Shown piece by piece: positions 23,530 through 35,311 of a stretch of 64,000 nt of DNA. The notes under the pieces were generated by a model. That model was not told where the DNA came from. It was given only the letters and a program-made list of their open reading frames with translations, and did no database searches. The position numbers and the translations under genes were made by a program. This DNA is from Ochotona curzoniae (taxonomy: Eukaryota; Chordata; Mammalia; Lagomorpha; Ochotonidae), in NCBI RefSeq assembly GCF_017591425.1, contig NW_024465885.1:33674501-33738500 (forward strand), read 5' to 3'. Every line of letters begins with the position of its first letter. Positions within the stretch are counted from its first letter, which is position 1.

Positions 23530-25300
23530 GAATTTAAACAAGAGATTGGACATCCCAACAGGTGGTCCACAATCTTCTGTGTGGGAAAAGATTGTTACAA
23601 TGCCTGCAAATATTCTCCTTCTTACATGCAGAAATAACATTTAAGAAAATATTTGTTTTTTGGTTAAGTTAGATTAATGCAAACATACAAACAAACAAAA
23701 ACTTACATACTTACACAGTCAACGAATTTTGCATTTTCTGGGAGGAATATTTAACACTTAAATCCAAAGCAAGAGAATCCTTCCAGCAAGTTAAAGTAGT
23801 GTTAATGAATTGAAGCACCGTGTCCTCCTGTGATGTATAAACTGAGGAGCAGTATCACTTATGATAAGGTCAAGGATGATATTGTTACACTTGAATTCTG
23901 CAGGACCCATCAAAAGCACACATAGAATACATGACAGTAATTAACAACTAAGAGTACATGATTCACTGAAAAAATCAAATGCCTCTTCCACTCCAGTCAC
24001 ATTGCCAGGATCAGGACACAGTACATTTTATAATAAAAATGTTTTTGAAGAATTTTGAGTCTTATCACACATTTGCTATAATGAAATCAATTTAAGTGCC
24101 AAATATCATAATTACCATATTCTGATGAGGTGACAGTTCTGCACATTGTCTCTTTTATAATGCCAGGTTTCAGAATTGTCTTCATTTAAATGGTTTTCTA
24201 TTTAGTATTGTGAAAGAGGCAGTAGATCACATTTCTTTTCCTTCTGGCCTTTTAAACTTTATCACGATGTGTTTGTCTACCTCTTAGAAGTTACTTAATT
24301 CTAAACACTAAGAGCCCTTTCTGTCACCAATCCATCACCCAAACCATGGCATTGGGAGTTCAGTATCCATCATCTTTCCATCCTGTGACTCAAACCTCTT
24401 TAACGATACATGAGAAAGTTTGGACCTGTGCTAAATCAACACCTCTTGACAGGGGAATAAATAAATTCTATGTTTGGAAAGCTTTGTCAGCTCCTGCACG
24501 ACTTGTATTGCAGTTGGGACTTGGAGAGCCTTGTCAGCAATCTGTCTGACCTCACTCACTCAGATGTGACTGTACTTCAGCTTAGCTACAAGCCACAAAC
24601 TGTCACACCAAGAAAGGTAATATCTACAATCAGAAATTATACTACCAGCTATTTTAAAGTCCCTAGAAATGGAGAGATGCCATGCATAGAATAGTGGAAT
24701 TGAAAAAATCAGATGAAGAAAGATCAGCAACGTGCCCAGGTGGCAAGGCACTCTATTATTACATTGAAGAGGTGATGACAGGATTCTTGTACTTGCTGGT
24801 ACTGAAAATAACTGCAACCCCAGCTTTCAGCTGCATAAAATAGCTTAAAATCAGGTTCTTCTCTTCATAGGAGGAGTTTAGCCTAGTGTTAAGTATCCAC
24901 TTAAGGTGATTTTCAGTTATGTATACCTGAGATGGAAATGAAAAACGACTGAGCTGTCAATAGTGACCAATGCATAGACACTTTCTTAGGTTATAACACT
25001 TATATTCTAAAGCTTTTTTGCATAAATATATATATGTATATATATATATATATATACAGGCATGTACACATTTATGTATATCAACTAACATTTTTAAACC
25101 ACAGTGTTATTTTCATGAGTAACCCAAACTACCAATCTCTTATTTTGTGCTGTTACACTTCAAAAATTATTAATGTGATTTATATAAAATGACTTTTTAA
25201 TTTTATTAATCATTACAGTTCAGAATGGCATTTATTTGAAAATAGCATCTTCAGTTTAAAAACTCAAAAGCACATATTTTTTAGCATGTGTGTGTGAGTG
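23530..25300. other. Single-copy sequence with a (TA)n tract
   Basis: Includes a (TA)n/(TATG) run at about 25,028-25,062 and a (TG)n run from about 25,288 that leads into an old SINE. Otherwise nothing supported; ORFs up to 85 codons are chance. Confidence 0.45.
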
Positions 25301-25309
25301 TGTGTGTGT

Positions 25310-25520
25310 GTGTGTGAGAGAGAGTGCTTTTTGCAAATTCATTCCTAAAATGTTTGCTACAAACAGGACTATTCCAGCCCCAAACCAGGACTTAGGAACT
25401 CCAAGCAGGGCTCCTACATGAGTAATAGGAATCTGTGTGCTTGACCCAGGTCATGAACAGGAAACTGGATTGGAAGCAGAGGCAGTACTCTATTCTCACT
25501 GGTACTAAGCTGATGCTACT
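25310..25520 (-). mobile_element. Old CSINE fragment, minus strand
   Basis: A TG/GA microsatellite replaces the usual tract; 'ggaactccaagcagggctcctac', 'tgacccaggtcatgaacaggaaactggattggaagcagagg' and 'ctgatgct' give the middle and head in reverse. Confidence 0.5.
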
Positions 25521-25544
25521 ATTGTAGTGTCTCAGGTTAGAATT

Positions 25545-25546
<2 letters not shown>

Positions 25547-25602
<56 letters not shown>
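25547..25602 (+). repeat. (GATA)14 microsatellite
   Basis: Fourteen uninterrupted tetranucleotide units; the antisense frame gives a spurious repeated YLSI peptide. Long perfect arrays like this are usually polymorphic. Confidence 0.97.
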
Positions 25603-26540
25603 TCCCTTACATATATAAATGTAAGGAATTCATTGTAATACACCTCATGTTGTTTGTCTTTAGTTTTCTGAATTTCTTTTTCCTGAATGGACTACCTGCC
25701 CAGCTTCACAGCTGGGTGATGACAAAAGGATGAAAATATTTTCAAGCTTAATCAAAAGATGTTTTATTAAATTAATAAAGGCATGGCTTAGAAAAAGCAA
25801 TAACATACAAATTGATTTGTGGCTCAGGAATCTGAAATAATTGTGAAAAACAGCAGAAAACAAAAGCTTTCCAGAGACCTTGCTCAGTCAAAAAGATTAG
25901 GATACAAATAGAATAATCTTTGAATAAAGTTATTTTGGCTTTTGGATTAAGTATATTTATTTGTCATGTGCAATGATTATCATGTTTTCTCTATACGCTG
26001 TATCTGGCCACATATGCACCTTGAGAGGAAAATAATGATTTTAGTCTCAAAAGGAGCAGAGATTTTGACTGTATTGTTAATGTTTGTTTCACACTGATGA
26101 ATCCCCCAGACTGTCATTCTCAGGCTTGCTATTAAGATCTGCAGATTGTGCTTGAAATCAATGTTGAGAAATAATGGGCTAGAGCAGTACTTCCAGAATT
26201 TTAGTGTGTAGAAATTCACTATGCAAATTACACTTATATCTTGATACAATGCAGATTCTGACTTAGTAGGTATCAGTTGGCTTGCAAAGTTCTGCCTTTT
26301 TCTGTGTTCCAAGTTGAGTAGGCAAGGGCCAGAAGATATGGCAGCCATAATTAAAAGCTCAGCAAAGGACCATAGTTGTATCAAACCAAACTTTTTTATT
26401 AATTTTCCGATAGCAAAAATGGCAGTTTGTTCACTTGTTATAATGAAGACATATTCTATGTTATACAATGTACAACCAGTTGTGTGATGTTTGCATTTGT
26501 TTTTCTAGAATCTATTTTTTTTTTTTTGCAAAAATATCTT
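25603..26540. other. Single-copy sequence
   Basis: The 162-codon minus-strand ORF (25,980-26,468) is the longest outside repeats. I recognise no domain, there is no signal peptide, and its codon pattern follows base composition. I treat it as non-coding, with some doubt. Confidence 0.45.
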
Positions 26541-26544
26541 CAAA

Positions 26545-26775
26545 AAATAGTTATGCACCCACCTGTAAGTTTGAAATGGCTGCAATGGTCAGAGCTTAAG
26601 CAGTTTGAAGTTGGGAGCCAGGAGCTTCTTTCAGGTCTCCCACATGGGTGCAGAGACAACAAGGACTTGGGCCCTCCCCTCTTGCTTCCCAGGCCTTTGG
26701 AAGAGAGCTGGTTCAAAATTAGGGCTGCCAGGACTTCGACCAGCTCCCGTACAAGATACTGATGCCCCAGGAAGA
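26545..26775 (-). mobile_element. CSINE, truncated, minus strand
   Basis: Lacks the tail tract; starts at 'gtttgaaatggctgcaatgg' and runs through 'caggtctcccacatgggtgcag' to the rc head. A poly-T run (26,515-26,526) lies just upstream. Confidence 0.75.
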
Positions 26776-28165
26776 GGCTTTCCCTGCTTTGTCAAAGTGC
26801 CTGCTCTAGTAAATATGTATTTTAACTAAATTATGAAGCATTTTAACTAAATTAAAGATGTACAGACACTGGACATCACAGTATTTAAACTGAAATTGGT
26901 CTGTTCTATAATAATAATCACAACTTTTCAAACTCATCAATGTGCATTTTGCTTTTATATTTTGAGAATATCTATCTGATAAAATATATAACATAAGTAC
27001 TCCATCTATCTTCACCAATTTCTTACATATTTTACATTCTTAATTTATATTGTTCTAGGAGCAAAACCAAGGCTCACAGTTGCTGCATTTGGGCAAGTTT
27101 CATTTTGGCAGTTCCTTTTTATTGCTTAGTTATGACAAGATGTGCTCAGAGAAGTAGTGAAGCTTCATGCTATCTGTGCAGAATTCGTTCTTTGTTAGTG
27201 GTGTGTGCAAAGCCATCTGTCCTCTTTAAAGCAGAAGAGATGACTTGTGTGGGACAGTGAGCACTTATCAGCACCTGGAAGATTGTCCTCTGCATAAATC
27301 ATTATCTTGTCTTCATGTCTCATGAGCATTGAACCTTTTTAGACTGCATTTCTGGCTGAGGTTGGCATACATGTGGGTGGTAGGAGAGTATTAGAGTCAA
27401 GGAGGGTTGTTTATTAAATTACTCATCTCACTTTTAAAGAACAGCTGCTGAACCCAACTGGCGAAAAAATATCTTTATACTTACACACAGCATATGTTTG
27501 AATACAGATGCTCTATCTAAGCAATTCGAATGTTATGGGGGTTGATAAATGTTCAGCTTTTATATACAAAACAGTGGTTAAATATGTCAAGATACTTGTC
27601 ATTCTACTGCTAACTGAAGAACAATTGGTTACAAAATTCCCACAAAACTATATTCTTATCCTAGCATATGGAGAAAAACAATAGACATATCTATTTACTC
27701 TTTTTATAAAGCTTTTGCTTCATTTTATGTGATTAGTTTTGAAAAATGAAAATCTTTTTAACTGCTATTGAAATAAGATGTACAATGCTTGAATTTCTAA
27801 TATTTCTCGTGGGGCTTGTTTTTAGAAGCCGACGGTTCACTCTTAAGTTCTATTTATTAAGGGATTATAGATTAACAACAACTATCACACATGTGAGTTT
27901 GGGATATGTCAGCTTTGCAACACATGAAATTGTTTTACTCAAGTTTTTATGCAATAATTCATGTTGATTACATTACAATGAATTTTAATCACAACTAACC
28001 TTGATGGTATTTATACTAGTGACTTAAAGATTTTGTGAAGTATTTCATAACTCCTTACACATTCTAACTAACTCTATTATTCTGATATAAGAAAATTAAT
28101 TTCAACATTTTGCTTAATAATTTTCCAAGGTAAATTCTCAGTCTTATTTTAATTATGCATGATGA
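26776..28165. other. Single-copy sequence
   Basis: The segment 27,060-27,330 is less AT-rich than its neighbours and free of repeats; it could be a conserved non-coding segment, but there is no direct evidence. Confidence 0.4.
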
Positions 28166-28169
28166 ATAT

Positions 28170-28440
28170 GAGCAAGCCTTGTTTCTTAGGTGGTTAAGCC
28201 AATGCTTTTAGGCATGCATCCCTTACTGAAGTGCCTAGGTTCAAATCTCAGATATTCTAATCCAGATTTCTGTCAGTGCATTACAGGAGACAGATGATGG
28301 CTGAATTTCTTCAAGACCTGCTCTTGGTTTGGCCTGACCTAATCTTTATTGTTGCAATGTTTCAGCAATTAATTAGTATATGGAAAATCCCTCTCTCTCT
28401 CTCTCCCTTGATCTCCCTCTCCTCCTTTTGAAGTTGATGA
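28170..28440 (+). mobile_element. Old CSINE, plus strand
   Basis: Head-like 'taggtggttaagccaatg' and 'ggcatgcatccc…gaagtgcctaggttcaaatctc' keep the A/B box layout; a (CT)n tract (28,390-28,405) and a weak tail follow. Confidence 0.6.
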
Positions 28441-28444
28441 AAAC

Positions 28445-29460
28445 AAACATTCTTAAAATGAAAGGTAAAGAAAACCTGCTTTTCTCTTTGAGCTGTTTCT
28501 TTCTATATAAACAATTGGCTTAGTTAAATTAATTGTTATTTTTTTTTAGTAAATTAAAAACAAATTGAAGCCTATGCTAGAATAGGTTTATTAAGTTTTT
28601 TACTTCTTATTATGTTTATGTTAAATTTATTTGATAGACATCCTTTATATTGCTACTTATGCATGGAAACTTATTCAAATCTACAGTAATTTTCTATGCA
28701 GATATATTACCACACAATCTTTAATATATTGTTTGATTAGATATTTATGTTTTCACACTTCGTCCTCAGTACACAATATCACTACAAGTTTAGGCAAAAA
28801 TTAATTTATTTATTTTATATGTCCATACTTAATTAATTAATTTATTTATTTTATATGTCCATACTTAATTCATCCTTAATTCTTAATTTCAAGATGAACA
28901 AAAATAAAAATAAAGCTGTGTTATTCACAAAGAAATTCTTAAGTCATTGTTTGAATTATTGTGGGAAATTTGCTCATGAATCATGAATTTATAACTTATA
29001 TAAGAGAATACACACATATGTGGCCCAAATATTAGAGGGATGATAATTTATTTTTATAAAAATATTTTTTAAAAAGGATCACTTTCAAGAAACTGCAAAA
29101 TGAACCAAAGTATTTCAAAGCAGGCAGCACACAAGTGATAAGGAAGCAGAATGCCTGTGGATGGGTTTCTTGTTCAATGAACTTCATAAACTGGAAGACG
29201 CCAGCCAGAGATTTGTTCAAGAGATTCCTAAATTCCGTTGACATTTTAGAGCCATAAGAAAGAGATGTGCTCTTGGTGAAGAGAGCTTGTTTGAACTTAA
29301 AGTGATCTAGCTGGGACAGGATATCACTTATTCTATATTCACCCTCTCTTTGTAAATTTTCTCTATGATTGTCTGATGGACTTGACCACTCAGTGTTTTC
29401 TGCTCATTTATAGGCCATTGAAGTATCTTTTTTGGAAATTGAAAATATTTCCTTAACCCT
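28445..29460. other. AT-rich single-copy sequence with a 36-bp duplication
   Basis: Apart from the tandem duplication listed separately, nothing recognisable. Confidence 0.45.
28801..28872 (+). repeat. Tandem duplication, 36 bp x 2
   Basis: The unit ttaatttatttattttatat… plus gtccatacttaattaa occurs twice in perfect succession (28,801-28,836 and 28,837-28,872), with partial identity running on. Confidence 0.95.
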
Positions 29461-29466
29461 ATCCTT

Positions 29467-29778
29467 TTTAAAAATACATATTTATTTTTATTGGAAAGAT
29501 AGAGTTACAGAGAGAAAGAGAAGAGAACGAGCTTACATCCACTGGTTCATTCACACAGCTGGAGCTGCACCAATGCAAATCCAGGTGCCAAGAGCCTCTT
29601 CTAACTCTTCCAAATGGGTGCAGGGTCCAAAAGCCTATGCCATCCTCAGCTGATTTCCCAAGCCATAAACAGGGATCTGGGAGGGAAGTGGAACAGAAAG
29701 GATATAAATTAGCATCCATACAGGATCCCAGCACATGCAAGGCCAGGACGTTAGCCACTAGGCTACCAGGATGGGACA
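29467..29778 (-). mobile_element. CSINE, minus strand
   Basis: Begins with the rc tail (acatatttatttttattgg), the tract acagagagaaagagaa, 'catccactggttcattc', 'gccataaacagggatctgg' and the head ending 'ccaggatggga'. Confidence 0.85.
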
Positions 29779-29939
29779 AATCCCATTCTTTCACATTTAA
29801 GGACTCTATAGTCTTTCTTTTGAAAATGTTTTATTCTGACATCACTCACCTACTGTAACTTTTTTAAAAAACATAGTTTCCCTTAAAATCTTGTAGAATA
29901 AAACTATTCTATAAGATACACAAATAAAATATACAAATA

Positions 29940-30470
29940 AAATGTATCGTATCTTACAGTGTGTTTCTCTATATTGAAAAGCCGTTCTGCAATTCAATAG
30001 TACCCTAGAAATTCTGTTAGTTAACCATAACTACATACCCATCGACCACTTTTACATCATCTTCTTCAGCGCACCCCCTTCTTCATCTCGACTACCCACA
30101 TATTTTATCTTTGGGTTCTGTAATTAAATGAGATCATGATGTACTTTTCATTCTGCGTTTATCTATTTAACCTAATATCATGACCTCTAGCTCCATCATT
30201 ATTCCTGAAACCAAGTTTTCATTCTTTCCTTTTTTTAATTGAATAATTTTCAATTGTGTGCATTTGCTATGTTTTTTTTTTTTTTTGACCCATTCATTAG
30301 TGATTGAACATTCAGGCTGTTTTAATTTCTCGAGTATTGTAAACAATGTTTCCAAAAACATGAAATTTCACGAGTCTCTTCCATGGAGAATTTTATTTCT
30401 CCTGGAATTATACCCAGTAGTAGTATTAGTGCACAACAGGTAGTGCTATTATTCTGTTTACTTTCTATAT
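29940..30470 (-). mobile_element. L1 3'-UTR fragment, minus strand
   Basis: Ordered blocks match the reverse complement of general mammalian L1 3' UTR: 'gacctctagctccatcatt', 'aattgaataattttcaattgtg', 'gacccattcattagtgattg', 'attgtaaacaatgtttcc', 'tcctggaattatacccagtag'. Interrupted by the SINE at 30,471-30,796; the L1-like sequence beyond the SINE is less clear. Confidence 0.75.
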
Positions 30471-30796
30471 TTTTAAAGATATATTTATTTTTGTTGCAAA
30501 ATCAGAATTATATGGAGGAGAGGAGGAGAGGTAGTCTTCCATCTGATAGTTCACTCCCTAAATAGCCACAATGGCAGAAACTGAGCTGATCCGAAGCCAA
30601 GAGCCCAGAACCTCTTCCATGTCTCCCATGCAGGTGCAGGGTCCCAAGCTTTCGGCCATCCTCAACTGCCTTCCCAGGCCACAAGCAGGAAACTGGATGG
30701 GAAGTGGGGACTCAGAGATTAGAACCAGTGCCCATATGTGATCTTGGTGCATGCAAGGCAAGGACTTTAACGGCAAGGCGACCCTGCGCTGGGCCC
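30471..30796 (-). mobile_element. CSINE inserted in an L1 fragment
   Basis: Complete minus-strand copy (tail ttttaaagatatatttat, head ctgcgctgggccc). Near-perfect TSD: tttactttctata at 30,457-30,469 and tttactttgtatt at 30,797-30,809. It is therefore younger than the L1 it splits. Confidence 0.9.
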
Positions 30797-30809
30797 TTTA
30801 CTTTGTATT

Positions 30810-31420
30810 ATAAAGGAAAGTGAAGAGTATGGATCTGATTGTAATAAAATACTGGGTGTATGCTTTGTCATTCTGAAATTTCTTTTCCAATGATCGACAT
30901 TTTCATTTCAATGAATTCTAGAATCTCTCACATTGTTTCTTATTTGATTTTAAGATTATACCCTTGTCATTATTCTGTAACATGTTTTGCTTCCTATTTT
31001 TTGTCTTGATGACTACTTTATTTTCCACTTACATTTCTTTTATTTTCTAGGTAAATGATACAAACAAAAATGCCCAATTATTAATATCTAACATGATGAA
31101 TTTTCAGAAAGTGAGCATGCCTGTGGTACCAGAAACGTTCTCAATTCTGCAAAGTTTAACCAGAAAGATCTTCACATCTTCGTCGCTTATATAATTTCCT
31201 TCTCTTGAATGTGTACAAAACTTTTGGATTTGATAATATTAAATTGTGTAGTTAGGTCACTTTAAATAACCAAGTCCATGTAATTAGGATCCCAAATTAA
31301 GAAACATTTAGTCTGAACAGTTTTATCTAAATGAATCTCTAGATATAGAGTCCAGGCTTTCGTTGAAGGGATACATTTAAAGTCAAAGTGACAGTCGTAT
31401 TGCCTTCAAAAAATATATAG
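30810..31420. other. AT-rich sequence, possibly L1-derived at its left edge
   Basis: The first 200 bp may continue the L1 3' fragment; otherwise nothing recognisable. Confidence 0.35.
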
Positions 31421-31424
31421 TCAG

Positions 31425-31740
31425 TCCTGGGCATGGCACAATGGCCTAACAGCTAAAGTCCTCGCCTTGACTACATCAAGGTCCCATATGGACGCTGGTT
31501 CTAAAGCTGGCGGCCCCTGCTTCCTATCTGGCTTCATGTTTGTGGCCTGGAAAAGCAGGCCAAAGGCTCAAGACCCGGGATCCTTTTGGGAGACCTGGAA
31601 GACGCTCCTGGACCTGGCTTCGGATTGCCTCAGCTCCAGCCGTTGTGGTCACGTGGGGAGTGAATCATCAGAAGAAAAATCTTTCTCTCTGTCTCTCCTC
31701 CTCTCTGTACATCTGACATTGCAATAAAAATAAATAAATC
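31425..31740 (+). mobile_element. CSINE, plus strand
   Basis: Head cctgggcatggcacaatgg, 'aagtcctcgccttg', 'tcccatatggacgctggttctaa', tail caataaaaataaataaatcttt. Confidence 0.85.
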
Positions 31741-31744
31741 TTTA

Positions 31745-32149
31745 ATAGGTAGATAAAGAGAGAAAAAGAGAAACAATCCTTACAGGGAATGTGGAAAGTT
31801 CAGGCTGCGTAAAAGCCAGAAACTGAATATTACTTCTGACAGGAACATCCTTTTGACCAGGAAAGAGGAGTTAGCTGAAGGAAGAATCACAGCATAATCA
31901 ACAGGTTTTATTTTACCTAAAAGAGTACTTAACAGGAACCAAGGAAGCCATATCTTGTCCTCTTGATCACAACACAAATGGGGTAATAATGATTTTGCTG
32001 TTTCAAGTTGTCTAATTTGGGGCATTTTTTTAAATTTTCTTTTTCCTTTTTTGACATAGGAATGAAAGACTAATGAAATGCAAAGATGAAAAGTACCTGG
32101 ATCCAAAAAACAGTATAATTTCAGCATGCTAAGAACCCTTTTTATTCCC
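31745..32149. other. Single-copy sequence
   Basis: A 123-codon minus-strand ORF spans 31,780-32,151, but no domain is recognisable and it lies between a SINE and an LTR. Likely non-coding. Confidence 0.4.
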
Positions 32150-32155
32150 ACTAGT

Positions 32156-32559
32156 TGTTACACATGTAGATGCCGCCGTCCAACGAGGACAATGAAATGA
32201 TAAGGAACACTCTCAAGGGCCTGGAAAAATAGGAACTGCCACCACAACTGGCACACACACACCAAACGAACACACGAACACACGCATGAGCAAACGAAGG
32301 AGCGAACAAAAAGGGGTTTATTGCCTAAAGCGGGCTGCTTATATACAGTACTCCACCAATCACTTCTCCCCTTGGGTCCACTGGGCGATACCTGGGAGGC
32401 CGGTAGCAATGACATAATCACAGTGAGGGCATCAGCCTATCCCCATGACTTCCTGTTTCCCTACTGGCGGGACCAACCCAGTCTCCTAGCACTCAGTCAG
32501 CCGCCATCTTGCGATGGCCTATCATACACGTGGGGTTGGCCATTCCCCACATGTAGACA
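32156..32559 (-). mobile_element. Solo LTR, endogenous retrovirus, minus strand
   Basis: About 404 bp, begins TGTTAC and ends GACA. ACTAGT occurs at 32,150-32,155 and 32,561-32,566, a 6-bp TSD apart from one extra T. On the minus strand the expected promoter order is seen: CCAAT-like and GC-rich U3, TATATAAG (rc of cttatatac, 32,339-32,347), then AATAAA about 25 bp downstream (rc of gtttattg). A CA-rich stretch near 32,250-32,290 lies in U5. No internal retroviral sequence adjoins. Confidence 0.75.
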
Positions 32560-32653
32560 TACTAGTAATGATTCTTGATAACACTTCAGGGAAATATTGC
32601 TTATTTTTCTATGCAATGTGAGTACATTCATATTCATGAGTAGAGTATTTTTT

Positions 32654-34725
32654 GAAGGCTAAATTTTATTTTATTTTTTTTCCATATTGTTTCCTTCATG
32701 TGTCTGAGGTAACAGGGGATTTTAAGGGAGAAGCCCCACCCAATCTCCCAACCAACCCAGTCCCTGATGTGGGGCATACTCCGAGGGTCTTGCTCAAGTG
32801 ATTTTGATAGTTCAACAGTTCAACAGTTCTGAATTGCTACCAGTCTTGCCACTCCAAGCACAATAAGGTCGTTGAAGCATCCACTGATTGATGTAGTCCA
32901 TCTTGAAGGCTCTATTTGCCCAGTATTTCACTGCCAACATACAGCTGAGGTGGTTGATTGACTTGTTCTGTCCTCTGTCTTTTCATGGTTAGGGGTCTGA
33001 GTCCTGAAGTTCGACTGGGGGGATACCAAAGAAACTTTGTCTGAGATGTTCCCAGACCAGATTCTTGTGTGTACTCACAAGTGCAGGGCCCAGCACAGTC
33101 CATCGCCCCAATCAGGTGGTGGTTGCAATTGCTGGGTTGGTTCTGTTTCCAGCCCTGTCCTCCACTGAAACCAATGGGTGCCTCAGTCCAGCCTGGTTCT
33201 GCCTGGCACATACTCAGCCCTCACACAAACCAGTGTGGACTGCAGCCTAGTCAGAGTGACCCACAATAATCCCCCACCAGGCCTGCTCCCTGCCCTGGTT
33301 TGCCAGAATGTGCAGTCTGTCCCACATCCCCTTCTGTTCTCATATATGTCAATGGGTATTGAAGCCTAGTTCCATCTAACCAGCTCAACTATCCAAACTT
33401 CATAGATGTTGTTGGGAGTCTCTCTGTCTAGTCACTCCAGCCCCCAACCTAGTTTTCCTGTCCTTCCATAGGGGTGGTAACCCAAGAGGGAAGAGCCCAC
33501 TATTTCCCTCCCAGGCCACTCCCACTCCCAGATTATGCACTCTCCAGGTGGTTCTGTGGTTTAACTTGAATTAGGCCCCAGTGCCATCTTCTGTCAGCTG
33601 ATGCTGTGGCTAAGCCCAAACAACCCTCACCACTCTAATTTTGTTTGCACCAGTAGGATCAATCAGCCCAGCCTGGCTTTTCCCTGATCTAGTCCATATG
33701 AGGCACACAGGTGTTGCAGCCCTGCCTAGGCTAGTCTGCCCCATCCCAGCTCATGCTCTTCAGTGGGAGTAGCTGTCCAGCAAGGGAACCACCCCTTATT
33801 ACTCCTGCCGGCTCTGCCCTTACCTTCCTGGTTCTCACATGTGCTGTTGGGCGCTGCAGTCACATCTGGCACAGACAACCTCACCTTGGTATTCCGTATT
33901 GTGTACTGCTTCTGTCACAATTGAACCTGGCTCGACCTACACTTTGTTCCAGTGTTCAGATTTACCAGTGGATGATGTTAACTGATTCTGCCTGGTCTGC
34001 CCCAGACCCATGCCAAATGTATGCCAGTGGGACACTTTCCATGGCCTGTCCTTTTTCCTTCCAAGCTTCTTGCACTTACCTGCTGGGTCTGTGTCCTGCC
34101 AGAGGAGTTGCCCAAGCTCCTCCATTAGAACCCCTCCTGATGCCAGATTTTGCACATACCAGTGGGTCCATGAGCCAGTCCTATTCAGTTCACCTTCTGT
34201 CCTAGCAAGAACAATGGCTTTTCCTAACTGGCCTTCAACCCATTCTGGTTCTTGCTGTTGGATATTTCAACCCAGCCATGACTCGTGCATACCCACATGC
34301 AGTTCAAACATGGATCAGTATGAGTTGAGACCTGGCCTAGTCTGTCCCACGTCTTCCCTGGTCCTCCAGAACACCAGAGAGTGTTGCAGTCTGACCCGGC
34401 CTGGTGCATCCAGTCCCAGTCCACACTTGTGCCAAGGGAGACTACAACCGTTTCCAGATCAGAACGCAGCCCCCATTCCCGCCCATGCGTCCCTTAGTGG
34501 GAACCTCCACCCAGCTAGGGTGCCCCCTTAGCTCCCCAACCAGGCCTGTTCCCAGCCAGTGTTCAGCATTGCCTATGTTTGCTCTGACTCAGCTTGGCAC
34601 AGTCCCTCACCTGTCCTGACGCCTGCCTTAAGAAACTGTGGCTTAGCATCCCTGGCTCATGCCAACCAGTAGGTGCAAGAGCCTAGCTGGGCATGTCTTC
34701 TGCTCCATCCTGGTTTCTAATTTTT
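32654..34725 (-). mobile_element. 2.07-kb C+T-rich retroposon-like unit with degenerate internal repeats
   Basis: Bracketed by imperfect 16-bp direct repeats (gagtagagtatttttt at 32,638-32,653; gagtagggcatttttt at 34,726-34,741; 14 of 16 identical). The left end is T-rich (ttttattttatttttttt), which on the minus strand is an A-rich tail, so it reads as a minus-strand retroposed 3' end. From about 33,100 the sequence is much richer in C, G and T than the surroundings and consists of diverged copies of a unit of about 80-100 bp with the theme 'ccctggttctcacatac cagtgggtgctgcagcctggcctagtctgcccca'. ORFs up to 173 codons in all frames follow from low stop density and show no domain. It may be a lagomorph L1 3' UTR, a VNTR-bearing composite retroposon, or unnamed. 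Confidence 0.6.
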
Positions 34726-34736
34726 GAGTAGGGCAT

Positions 34737-34976
34737 TTTTTTAATGGTTTATTTTCATTTGAAAGGCAGATTTATACAAGAGAGTGGTAGAGAGAGGGGA
34801 GATCTTCCATCCACTGTATTACTCTCCAAATGGCCGTAAGAACCAGAGCTGAGTTGATAAGAATCCAAGAGCTTCATCTGGGTCTCTTACATGGAAGCAG
34901 GGACCTGAGGACTTGATTCATACTATTGTGCTTCCCCAGGCCAAAATCAGAGAGCTGTTCAGGAAATGGAGTAGCT
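34737..34976 (-). mobile_element. Older CSINE, first part, split by a younger CSINE
   Basis: Tail-side ttttaatggtttattttcatttg, tract agagagtggtagagagagg, 'aggccaaaatcagagagctgttc'. The rest continues at 35,312-35,402 after the inserted SINE. Confidence 0.8.
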
Positions 34977-35311
34977 GGGCCCTGCGCCGTGGCCTAGCAG
35001 CTAAAGTCCTTGCCTTGCACAAGCCGGGATGCCATATGAGCACCGGTTCTAATCCCGACAGCCCCGCTTCCCACCAGCTCCCTGCTCTGGGCTGGGAAGG
35101 CAGTCGAGCACAGCCCAAAGCCTTGGGACCTTGCACCCCTCTGGGAGACCAGGAAGTGGTTCCTGGTTCCCAGATTCGGATAGGCACAGCATCGGCTGTT
35201 GCGGTTACTTGGGGAGTGAATCATTGGATGAAAGATCTTCTTCTCTGTCTCTTCTCCTCTCTGTATATCTGACTTTATAATAAAAATAAATAATTCCTAA
35301 AAAGAAAGAAA
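34977..35311 (+). mobile_element. Younger CSINE inserted in the older one
   Basis: Full-length, gggccctgcgccgtggcc to the tail aataaaaataaataattcc. TSD ggaaatggagtagct at 34,962-34,976 versus agaaatggaatagct at 35,311-35,325 (differences at the first base and one inside). This shows two waves of SINE insertion. Confidence 0.93.

Noticed and set aside
33753..34531. Long overlapping ORFs of 150 and 173 codons
   Set aside because: They lie in the 2-kb degenerate repeat, occur in several frames and both strands, and have no domain; low stop density from C+T-rich repeats explains them.
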